Assembly (NCBI GenBank): GCA_031763025.1
Contig: JASSKH010000005.1
Location: 11,612,528 to 11,676,527, forward strand
From: Macrocystis pyrifera
Taxonomy: Eukaryota > Sar > Phaeophyceae > Laminariales > Laminariaceae
Direction of reading: 5' to 3'
Length of the DNA: 64,000 bases
In this document: piece after piece, positions 37,173-39,754 of the stretch
How the letters are laid out: each line of letters opens with the position of its first letter
Numbering within the stretch: position 1 is the stretch's first letter
The notes under the pieces: model-generated
The model's database searches: none
Told to the model about the DNA's origin: nothing
The model's input: only the letters and a program-made list of their open reading frames with translations
Position numbers and translations under genes: made by a program

Positions 37173-38093
37173 AGCGATGCGTCTATAGAAAGGTCTTGAC
37201 GAGATCTTTCCATAGCCACCATTTTCGTTACATATGCCCCCCTGAAGGCATGCTTTATCTGCGAAATTTGTCCCAGGGGGGGTGTTTTTATCACCAGTGT
37301 GGTACGGTAGGTTCCCCCTGACATGAGCAGCCCCCGTCATCGCGAAATGTTTGGGCTATATAGAACAATAAAAAAGCCGAAGCCCAGCTCGTCGCTATCC
37401 GCGTCTTGCTTGGTGCTCGACGACCATCAAGTTAGGACATCATCGGCTCTCCCCACTTTACCGAGTTTGACGTGACGCTGCTGTACACTTTATAATAACT
37501 CTTTTAGGATGCTCCCAGATTATTACGACCGAAAACAAAAGACATGAGCAAACCCGTTCACGCGTATGTGATCGCCCAGCAGCAGCATCAGCAGGGGCAG
37601 GGGCAGGGGCAGGGGCAGGATCACGCTGCGCCCGTCTCGTATGACACGACCGCTTTCAACCATTGTAGTTCTGACACGAGTCATGCAGTCGCCAATGCTG
37701 GAATCGTCACTTTTTCTGCACAATTTTCCCGTCTGAAGTCTCGAGAGGGTTAAGGTGGGGACCGTTCTCCAGAAATGTCCTGGTGTGTTTTTTTATTTAT
37801 TACGCTCAACATGTCGTTCTGTGTTCCAAAGCGTTGATTGCCGTCTGATATCGAACCTTGACGGCATCTATTTGTTAACGTGTGCCCCGGGCGAGCTCAA
37901 AACAGCGACCCGAGAACGGCTTGTCTTCCATGTCCTCGTTTCGTTTCCCTCCGTAACACACGATGCAACAACACCAATGCTTACTTGCAGCTGCCCTTGG
38001 TGTACCGCCGCGCAATGATAGGTGCCATCCCGCGTCCAGTGCTGAAGATACCGACGCTGCGCACATTTAACCTCGAGAAGAACGAATTTGAAG
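3795..38093 (+). CDS. Predicted kinase-LRR gene, whole span (exons listed separately)
   Basis: Predicted multi-exon gene of at least 34 kb. In order it encodes a helical N-terminal piece, a TKL-like Ser/Thr kinase domain, a Gln-rich linker, an LRR N-terminal cap and twelve LRR units. Linkage rests on intron phases: 5418/12547 (phase 2), 12742/18504, 18683/19349, 19444/22389 and 22568/22857 (phase 0), then 23304/24069 and the LRR introns (phase 1, one phase 2). All kinase catalytic motifs are present. No signal peptide or membrane helix is visible, so a cytoplasmic protein is inferred. TKL kinases phosphorylate Ser/Thr, and LRRs bind ligands or proteins, so a sensing or signalling role is plausible but not shown. 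The alternative is two neighbouring genes, a kinase ending at 23564 and a separate LRR gene. The true start, the 3' end and the junction between 3991 and 5140 are not resolved. Confidence 0.55.
3992..5139. other. Presumed intron, no repeat identified
   Basis: It begins with the donor GTGAGA and ends at CTCCAGCAG. Short open frames inside (for example 4325-4531) show no domain. A small missing exon could be hidden here, since the phases of the two flanking exons do not agree. Confidence 0.4.
5140..5418 (+). CDS. Kinase exon 1: N-lobe with Gly loop and VAIK lysine
   Basis: Encodes the start of the kinase N-lobe: EVLGEGTFGTV (GxGxxG loop), then GEDVAIKRARDF with the ATP-anchoring Lys. It ends MFR in phase 2 (AG before donor GTGCGG), and the next exon supplies the G. 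Upstream of the kinase start two frames are in play. From 5140 to about 5220 the acidic-basic peptide KWEEEEVEKEEATLFRRTRH is open, while VAEVWLDDSDAGRVCFEDL is open from about 5225 in the next frame. They meet at a run of four C (5221-5224), where one C fewer would join them. This is read as a 1-nt insertion or an assembly error in a homopolymer. Confidence 0.75.
5856..5884 (+). repeat. CCAAC short tandem repeat
   Basis: About five consecutive CCAAC units in the intron. Confidence 0.85.
5918..6499 (+). other. Open frame of 193 codons built partly on a 15-bp minisatellite; coding status doubtful
   Basis: Starts at an ATG and stays open for 193 codons. Its middle (about 6110-6270) is a degenerate 15-bp repeat giving the periodic peptide TALAGGTALADEPALAG. 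The last codons run into the MITE at 6484, so this end is not native. No conserved domain was recognised and the antisense frame is open as well, as expected of a repeat. It sits inside a kinase intron, so a real gene is unlikely. Confidence 0.2.
6484..6588. mobile_element. MITE copy 1, Tc1/mariner-like ends
   Basis: 105-bp element with terminal inverted repeats of about 25 bp beginning TTACGGGGG and containing CCATAGTTAACAGGACC. It is flanked by TA on both sides (6482-6483 and 6589-6590). The interior is AT-rich and non-coding. A second copy with the same ends and length lies at 33738-33842. The TA target and small size suggest mobilisation by a Tc1/mariner-type transposase; no transposase is in the window. 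Confidence 0.85.
6655..7310. repeat. Three tandem units of about 220-230 bp
   Basis: Units at about 6655-6890, 6890-7115 and 7115-7310 share GGATTAGTGGGC-like starts, GTGGGTGGTTTGGGTGG, a CACATAGTGCTGCAGCATGG-like block and GCAAACACAACCC. Units diverge from each other, so the array is old. No coding content. Confidence 0.75.
7330..7905 (+). repeat. Direct repeat R2, left copy, itself a partial dimer
   Basis: Matches 9240-9793 in the same orientation. Each copy contains two versions of a block of about 150 bp marked by GAGTACTCGTAGGC-like sequence, GTCCACAGCAACGTTCGGGC, CAGGCCCACCCTCC and GCTGTAGATGTCGTACAGCA. The right boundary in both copies is GCTCTCTTGGATAT. The two copies enclose a minus-oriented copy of repeat R1. 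Confidence 0.75.
8195..9165 (-). repeat. Repeat family R1, copy 2, inverted
   Basis: Reverse-complement match to 2325-3345 over most of its length, including the GAAGCATGGC end (near 8213-8222 on the minus strand) and the CACTCTCTGAGCGTGCT start. It lies between the two R2 direct repeats. Confidence 0.8.
9240..9793 (+). repeat. Direct repeat R2, right copy
   Basis: Direct match to 7330-7905, with the same internal partial dimer and the same end GCTCTCTTGGATAT. The layout resembles direct terminal repeats round an internal segment, but no TG/CA ends or target duplication were found. Confidence 0.75.
9794..10594. other. Unassigned intronic sequence with small open frames
   Basis: A 72-codon minus-strand frame (9840-10058) and a plus-strand frame ending at 10296 are open but match nothing I recognise. 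A T18 homopolymer lies at about 10476-10493. Confidence 0.3.
10595..11797. mobile_element. Non-autonomous foldback/TIR element packed with GGAAG/CTTCC motifs
   Basis: The ends are inverted copies: left CTCAATATTTGGTAAATG (about 10611-10628) and right, on the minus strand, CTCATTGTTTGGTAAATG (about 11764-11781), with GATCGCTG / GATCTGCTG outside them. The interior is dominated by very many short ACTTCCA / TGGAAGT words. The CTTCC form clusters near the left end and near 10900-11040, and the GGAAG form follows in large blocks. There is no transposase ORF. Dense subterminal motifs are a feature of transposase-binding ends in hAT-like and foldback elements; class assignment is inference. Confidence 0.6.
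11798..12546. other. End of kinase intron 1, nothing recognised
   Basis: Unassigned sequence. The intron ends in the pyrimidine-rich CCTTTTTTCCGAGCAAG before the next kinase exon. Confidence 0.4.
12547..12742 (+). CDS. Kinase exon 2: helix C to hinge
   Basis: Completes the Arg codon of the previous exon and reads REVEIQYAMPHPNIVEVIAF (helix C Glu and the HPNIV motif), then CLVMELMDETLYDLL, which is strand 5, hinge and helix D. It ends at RDVSE in phase 0 before donor GTGTGT. Spacing of all motifs fits an intact TKL-like N-lobe. The ends agree in phase with the neighbouring kinase exons. Confidence 0.88.
12743..13332. other. Intron segment with a short duplicated block
   Basis: Two related blocks, about 12869-12935 and 12974-13040, share GCTGTTCCC, TGCGGCCCTTTG-like sequence and GGGCG followed by TTGCCTTG or TGTCTTG. 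No coding sequence seen. Confidence 0.45.
13338..13598 (-). repeat. 3' LTR of the copia element
   Basis: 261 bp, aligned with 18054-18302. Its outer end carries TGTTCGTAGAGTCC, and the inner end reads CCAACGAATG where the other LTR has CCAAACGAACA. It differs from the 5' LTR by many substitutions and a short insertion with AGCGGAGCACGGAGAACGG, so the insertion is not recent. Confidence 0.9.
13846..14998 (-). pseudogene. copia RNase H domain and upstream linker
   Basis: Frame 14998 to 14129 on the minus strand starts in a Pro/Gly-rich linker (HLNDLDVTWGCDLDAF) and passes abruptly, at about 14590, into the copia signature RPVNSLMWLSTMTRPN and the RNase H segment ELAAYCDADYAGKSNDRRS with LSTAEAEYVALGQGVKEA. 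The RNase H end FGDNQGA continues, frameshifted, into SKHIDVCFRLVREIL (about 14080-14040). The abrupt joint marks loss of about 1.1 kb of RT compared with the copy at 60.2-61.35 kb. Confidence 0.9.
15445..16230 (-). pseudogene. copia integrase
   Basis: Minus strand. The segment DFHCAAGHSHEVLFRKTAEQ (upstream zinc region) is followed after a frame break by SLGRKRYILIVPDKFSRYTW and VIVGSDRGSEFRGGKFGDLC. These are the integrase core, with the D of FSRY-type and SDRGSEF motifs. Frame changes near 16200 and 15880 make it non-functional as it stands. Confidence 0.88.
16231..17960 (-). pseudogene. copia gag and protease
   Basis: Minus-strand fragments. Gag-like helices include MGRIQDLAAEMHTAGMSVDD and LPAEYGVETRNLAS. 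The protease WICDSGASTRVTPSAESM is near 16400, followed by LRIADGSTISTEGYGD and LHVPDLRYHL-like sequence (AHVPDLRYHLFSL). Frames are broken in several places. A zinc-knuckle-like His/Cys stretch lies near 16640-16740. Confidence 0.85.
18054..18302 (-). repeat. 5' LTR of the copia element
   Basis: 249 bp running (minus strand) from TGTTCGTTTGGATCG to CTCTACGAACA, with inverted ends TGTTCG/CGAACA. Immediately downstream on the minus strand is AACTGGTGGCTTGAACG, the likely primer-binding region. Confidence 0.92.
18504..18683 (+). CDS. Kinase exon 3: catalytic loop and DFG
   Basis: Acceptor CGAACAG precedes GMKFLHRRGIIHRDLKSLNV. The HRDLKxxN catalytic loop (Asp base and Asn) is complete, followed by TAKISDFGLAKVNSE with the DFG metal-binding Asp. 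It joins RDVSE of the previous exon in phase 0, giving the usual helix E sequence, and ends YSK before GTGAGC. HRDLKS.NVLL and DFGLAK are typical of the TKL group. Confidence 0.95.
18684..19348. repeat. Intron with short tandem repeats
   Basis: About 18870-19000 is a degenerate repeat of about 15 bp based on GGTATGGTGCTGTC. About 19205-19275 has three units of about 23 bp based on CACAACATGCCAGTCG. No coding sequence seen. Confidence 0.7.
19349..19444 (+). CDS. Kinase exon 4: activation segment end and helix F
   Basis: Starts GTG GGG after the acceptor ACGAAAG and reads VGSDFWMAPEVYSTGKTFQA (P+1 loop with APE), then SDVFSLHVVMWE with the helix F Asp. The usual SFGVVLWE is SLHVVMWE here, a change at the normally conserved FG. 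96 nt, phase 0 at both ends, donor GTGAGG. Confidence 0.93.
19445..20359. other. Intron segment upstream of the LINE
   Basis: A 168-codon frame (19882-20388) with no ATG start is open here but runs into the LINE. Its peptide has no recognised motif. I regard it as non-coding. Confidence 0.4.
20360..22256 (+). mobile_element. 5'-truncated LINE with reverse transcriptase and Cys-rich C-terminus
   Basis: It begins inside the RT with LFKKGG-type sequence and DPGNYRGITLLSTVGKTF, then EEQAGFRPNRSCVDHVYTLG and CFFLDVQKAYDTVW, and the catalytic LMFADDFVGISE (FADD). Frame breaks occur near 20650 and at a stop at 21304. The last third ends with a Cys/His stretch, CPCGKAIESRTHIVGECEIY, as in many LINE ORF2 C-termini. 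No endonuclease is present because the 5' part is lost. The 3' end AAATGAGTAC is shared with the copy at 58.5-59.2 kb. It lies in kinase intron 4, same strand. Confidence 0.92.
22389..22568 (+). CDS. Kinase exon 5: C-lobe helices G to I
   Basis: Phase 0 at both ends. It follows MWE of exon 4 with VFTQSIVGGGRP and continues FDDMDFSPAVESHLKNIAWR, then EPSERPKMAE with the conserved Arg of the RP motif. Donor GTGAGA. Position and spacing fit the end of a TKL kinase domain. Confidence 0.9.
22857..23304 (+). CDS. Kinase C-terminus and Gln-rich linker exon
   Basis: Acceptor CACACACAG. The exon starts VSSVVSEVFGHLKYPEE, the last kinase helix, and passes into a stretch of more than 100 residues rich in Gln, Glu, Arg and Ala with repeated QQQQ runs, probably unstructured. 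It ends KRVFYGSKG with a single G before the consensus donor GTAAGC (phase 1). The next LRR exon begins GT, so the junction makes a Gly codon. If the donor is not used, the frame stays open to a stop at 23562-23564, giving an alternative end without LRRs. Confidence 0.8.
23305..23876. other. Intron, with read-through frame to 23564
   Basis: The linker frame continues for about 86 codons (SPTTARRAQRPHQLFDETQP) to a stop at 23562-23564. It may be an intron-retained C-terminus or may be fortuitous. Nothing else is recognised. Confidence 0.4.
23877..23990 (+). CDS. Possible small symmetric exon between linker and LRR cap
   Basis: Between GTCGCAAG and the donor GTAAGG lies a 114-nt frame that starts with two bases and ends with one (phase 1 both sides), so including or skipping it would not change the frame. 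The peptide has GKLYVTWTAATDLIAG and PPSLSKRRS. The acceptor lacks a good pyrimidine tract. Transcript data would decide. Confidence 0.35.
24069..24374 (+). CDS. LRR N-terminal cap exon
   Basis: Acceptor AACTAATCAG. After a lead of about 35 residues it reads MQGDRAVLFNLL, a Trp-containing middle (WVKSTGW) and NDWYGVSTRY, then VTAMILPMNGLCG. The pattern DRA.L..L - W....W - W.GV - V..L.L..N.L.G is that of LRR N-caps of plant-type and stramenopile LRR proteins. Phase 1 at both ends, donor GTGAGT. It marks the start of the LRR region. Confidence 0.85.
24375..25304. other. Intron, nothing recognised
   Basis: No LRR-like exon or repeat family seen. It ends in GGTTCGGAAG before LRR 1. Confidence 0.4.
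25305..25376 (+). CDS. LRR exon 1
   Basis: 72 nt, phase 1 in and out. Reads G-DLPEEVMTLSCLVNLDLSDN-GLAG, a plant-type 24-residue repeat (LxxLxLxxNxLxG). Donor GTGAGT. Confidence 0.9.
25377..25997. other. LRR intron 1, nothing recognised
   Basis: 621 bp without repeats or coding features seen. Ends CTTTATCAG. Confidence 0.4.
25998..26069 (+). CDS. LRR exon 2
   Basis: 72 nt, phase 1 both ends. Reads G-ELPASLGTLRSLQTLDMSGN-NLTG. Donor GTGAGG. Confidence 0.92.
26070..26831. other. LRR intron 2, nothing recognised
   Basis: 762 bp. A G-rich stretch lies at about 26785-26815 and the intron ends GATTGTAACAG. No further LRR unit seen. Confidence 0.4.
26832..26903 (+). CDS. LRR exon 3
   Basis: 72 nt, phase 1 both ends. 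Reads G-TIPRELGDLVHLLVLRLSLN-PLEG. Donor GTAAGC. Confidence 0.92.
26904..27565. other. LRR intron 3, nothing recognised
   Basis: 662 bp with no LRR unit or known repeat seen. It ends AACTACAG. Confidence 0.4.
27566..27638 (+). CDS. LRR exon 4, one base longer, ends in phase 2
   Basis: 73 nt. Reads G-EIPETLGTLLRLKTLELGNC-HLCG. The only workable donor is GTGAGG at 27639, leaving GG of the final Gly codon in this exon. All other LRR exons leave a single G. The next exon is one base short at its start, so the frame is preserved. The Asn of LxxN is Cys here. Confidence 0.9.
27639..28176. other. LRR intron 4 (phase 2), with an inverted fragment of repeat family R4
   Basis: Minus-strand fragment of repeat R4 at about 27815-27930 (GCATGGCCGT, CCCTACAATGCCG, TTTTCACCGACCAGGC). 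A G-rich tract follows at 27930-27970. The intron ends CGCTACAG. Confidence 0.65.
28177..28247 (+). CDS. LRR exon 5, one base shorter at its start
   Basis: 71 nt. The initial T completes the GG of exon 4 as Gly. It reads RIPMEFGGLGALEVLRLEYN-GLSG and ends in phase 1 before GTGAGA. Together exons 4 and 5 are 144 nt, exactly two repeats. Confidence 0.9.
28545..28962 (+). mobile_element. SINE-like unit: tRNA-type A and B boxes and a trinucleotide tail
   Basis: A-box-like TGGCTTGGTAGG starts at 28552 and B-box-like GGTTCGAGTCT at 28596. The 44-nt spacing equals that of a real tRNA. The T arm folds (GTGGG at 28593-28597 with CTCAC at 28605-28609), but the acceptor and anticodon stems do not pair well, so it is not a functional tRNA. 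A tRNA-unrelated body follows to about 28855. The unit ends in (ACT)n then (AAT)n microsatellite at about 28859-28955, as SINEs often end in simple repeats. A second copy was not found in the window. Confidence 0.5.
28858..28955 (+). repeat. ACT/AAT microsatellite
   Basis: About 16 ACT-type units followed by about 15 AAT units. Confidence 0.97.
29397..29468 (+). CDS. LRR exon 6
   Basis: 72 nt, phase 1 both ends, acceptor TCCTTATAG. Reads G-EIPVSLVQLDHLTELHLNGN-KLTG. Donor GTGTGA, slightly off consensus. Confidence 0.9.
29469..30221. other. LRR intron 6, nothing recognised
   Basis: 753 bp without repeats or credible coding. It ends GTTTCGGACAG. Confidence 0.4.
30222..30293 (+). CDS. LRR exon 7
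   Basis: 72 nt, phase 1 both ends. Reads G-SILAVSESWPALRVLDMSDN-KLEG. The IP of the consensus is replaced by IL. Donor GTGAAC. Confidence 0.85.
30358..31030 (+). repeat. Dispersed repeat family R4, copy 1
   Basis: Related to 38715-39240 and 54953-55490. It opens with TATATATAGG and GGTTGGCGTCG and passes GGCAGTCACATAGTA, AAGCGGTTCTTAGTA and CAATGTCTGC to GTCTATGGTCATAC. In this copy the end block of about 75 bp (GGGATGCGAGGGTCTATGG to GAGTACAC plus a C-run) is present three times in tandem. No ORF or TIR was found. A non-autonomous retroelement or LTR remnant is possible. Confidence 0.75.
31031..32715. other. LRR intron 7, remainder, nothing recognised
   Basis: No LRR unit or known repeat seen. 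A C-run sits at 31023-31045 at the edge of repeat R4. Confidence 0.35.
32719..32796 (+). repeat. GAT microsatellite
   Basis: About 25 GAT units with two GGT interruptions, ending only about 20 bp before the acceptor of LRR exon 8. Confidence 0.97.
32819..32893 (+). CDS. LRR exon 8, 25-residue variant
   Basis: 75 nt, phase 1 both ends. Reads G-YIPRELMEFKCLTSLMLYRN then FNVKG, one residue longer than the other repeats at the loop after the Asn. Donor GTGAGT. Confidence 0.88.
32894..33737. other. LRR intron 8, first part, with a possible decayed LRR
   Basis: At about 33448-33515 a frame reads FPTLTHLESFVFCTENLDLN, which has LRR-like spacing (LTHLESFVF...NLDLN). It lacks the IP start, a phase-1 acceptor and a donor in the right place, so it could be a dead repeat or chance. 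The rest is AT-rich with no known repeat. Confidence 0.25.
33738..33842. mobile_element. MITE copy 2
   Basis: 105 bp with the same inverted ends as 6484-6588 (TTACGGGGGTCCATAGTTAAC inside TA flanks at 33736-33737 and 33843-33844). The right end has GGAA in place of GTAA. The interiors align as reverse complements. Confidence 0.85.
33843..35398. other. LRR intron 8, second part, nothing recognised
   Basis: AT-rich, 1.55 kb. No coding frame with recognisable features. Ends GTGCGTCCAG. Confidence 0.4.
35399..35470 (+). CDS. LRR exon 9
   Basis: 72 nt, phase 1 both ends. Reads G-SIPSWIGRMTSLENLDLSGT-QLGG. Donor GTAAGC. The Asn is Thr here. Confidence 0.92.
35471..36324. repeat. LRR intron 9 with a partial R4 copy
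   Basis: About 35975-36195 matches the second half of repeat R4 (AAGCGGTTCTTAGCAGGATG, GCGCTTGGTGCAAGCAATGT, TCTATGGCCGTACGACTACG). Short CCATACCATGCA direct repeats lie at 35875-35935. Ends CACTTTTCAG. Confidence 0.65.
36325..36396 (+). CDS. LRR exon 10
   Basis: 72 nt, phase 1 both ends. Reads G-EIPKEIGQLTRLTSLCLGSC-GLVG, with Cys in place of the consensus Asn. Donor GTGAGA. Confidence 0.92.
36397..36842. other. LRR intron 10, nothing recognised
   Basis: 446 bp with no repeat or coding feature seen. It ends GTTCAACCAG. Confidence 0.4.
36843..36914 (+). CDS. LRR exon 11
   Basis: 72 nt, phase 1 both ends. Reads G-TIPVELGRLTILKHLGLYDN-NLTG. Donor GTACGT. Confidence 0.92.
36915..38021. other. 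LRR intron 11 with a 32-base C run
   Basis: Uninterrupted C from 37140 to 37171. Imperfect GGGGCA repeats lie at about 37593-37618. No LRR unit seen. Confidence 0.6.
38022..38093 (+). CDS. LRR exon 12, last one found
   Basis: 72 nt, phase 1 both ends, acceptor CAATGATAG. Reads G-AIPRPVLKIPTLRTFNLEKN-EFEG. Donor GTAACC. An alternative upstream acceptor TTACTTGCAG ends at 37990. The phase-1 end means at least one more coding exon must follow; none was identified. Confidence 0.88.
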
Positions 38094-38624
38094 GTAACCG
38101 AATTCAAATATGCAGTATTTACTTCAGACATACAGAGCCGTCGCGGTGCTGCTGCGAGTGATGGTCCCAGCAGGAAGTGGCAGTATCCTATATGCCCGCC
38201 GCAAGATCCATCTACACCTAGCAAACCCGCGGATGGACCCATACAATCACAAGGCGTATCAAGAAGTTTCTTGTTCAGGCTTGCAGTGGATAGCGTAATG
38301 AACGTTACATACTACGGAAGGACCATGGGATATGTGGCTGTACTGTATCCAACACGCGATGCCGCCATCGGCATCGCTTGACTCCGGGCATGTTTTTAGG
38401 TTTTGGGTCCGACCTTGTCTCACACCACTATATTTCGAAGGCGAGTTTATTGATGGCAGGACTCACTCTCCCTGCCAAGATAGTGCTGCGCGTCTGTCGT
38501 CGTTTGCGGTAGTACTGCATACCTGGTATGGCGTTTCCGCGTCCATATGCTGTGACAGTAGCAGCTGTCTTCGTTATCATGTTTTACTCTCACATCAATA
38601 GTCAAACTGCCCGTCCCCACTTCA
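38094..38624. other. No gene seen
   Basis: Unassigned sequence after the last LRR exon. Confidence 0.35.
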
Positions 38625-39240
38625 CCGTCCCGGCATTGCAGGGATGCGATGGTCTATGGTCATACGACGACGACCATACATGACGATGAGTACCCCCCCC
38701 GCGCCCCCCCTGCATACTATATAGGTTGAATTGGCGTTGGTCGGCAACGACACAGGCAAACATGCCGCCCACTACATGCGCTAGACAACCAGGGTTCCGT
38801 TCTTTTGTTTTTTTGGGGTTTTTTTGTGGTCATGCACAGCTGTCGATCGAGTCAGATAATTTGTGCGGGGTAGAGAACCTTTACTCGGAACAAGGGAAAT
38901 GATCCCATCACGAACTGTCTATGGCAGGGCACCTACGAGGCAGTTACATAGTATCCCCACTGCTGTCTTAAGAAGTGGCCACACCGGCAAAAAAACAACT
39001 CGTTGAAAGCTGTGGTCCATATTCAAGAAAATCCGCTTCACAAGCAGTTCTTAGTACGATGCAGCTCACCCTTCATGCGACTCGCTGAAAACCTCACGGC
39101 GGTCGTGTTTGGGGCAAGCGATGTCTGCCGGGTCGGTGAAACCCCGACATGCTCCGTCACGGAACTGTAGGGATGCGACGGTCTATGTTCCTACGACTAC
39201 CGGTATGCATTATATCGAGTACACCCCCACCCACCCCCCC
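38625..39240 (+). repeat. Repeat family R4: fragment and copy 2
   Basis: 38625-38710 is the end block (GTCTATGGTCATACGACGAC, GAGTACCCCCCC). 38715-39240 is a longer copy running from ATATAGGTTG through AGCAGTTCTTAGTACGATGC to the C-run. Another end-block fragment lies at about 39375-39425. Confidence 0.75.
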
Positions 39241-39701
39241 CCCTGCTCGATTCTCCTCCTCCCGCATCCACTGCCTTGTATTGACTAACCCCCCCCCCCT
39301 GTTTGTTCTTCTGGCAGCCATATTTTTGTTTTAATTGTTTTGTTCTTCGCCGGTCGGTCCTCGTATCCGCCGCTCCCATACAGTACGACTGCGGCCATTC
39401 ATGACATGAGTTTACTCCCTCCACGCGCCCTCTCTGCCTGTGTGTTTATCGTCTGGAACAAATTTGGTGTGCGGCAAACGACGGACAAACGGAAACAGTC
39501 AAAACGACGATGGTGCGAAGCGCTAAAGGCACGATCAAAAGCACGCTTCCCTGGGGATGCAACGTGAGGCTGTAGCCCAACAACGTGATGGGGCGTATAA
39601 AGTCGCACTCTCGGCATATTTTCTTCCACGATGAATCCAATGCTTGGAAAGGGTGGGAGATTGCCTTATGAGGGCCGGCCGCCGCCGCCGTCGCCGCGAG
39701 A

Positions 39702-39707
<6 letters not shown>

Positions 39708-39751
<44 letters not shown>
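39708..39751 (+). repeat. GA microsatellite
   Basis: About 20 GA units. Confidence 0.97.
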
Positions 39752-39754
<3 letters not shown>

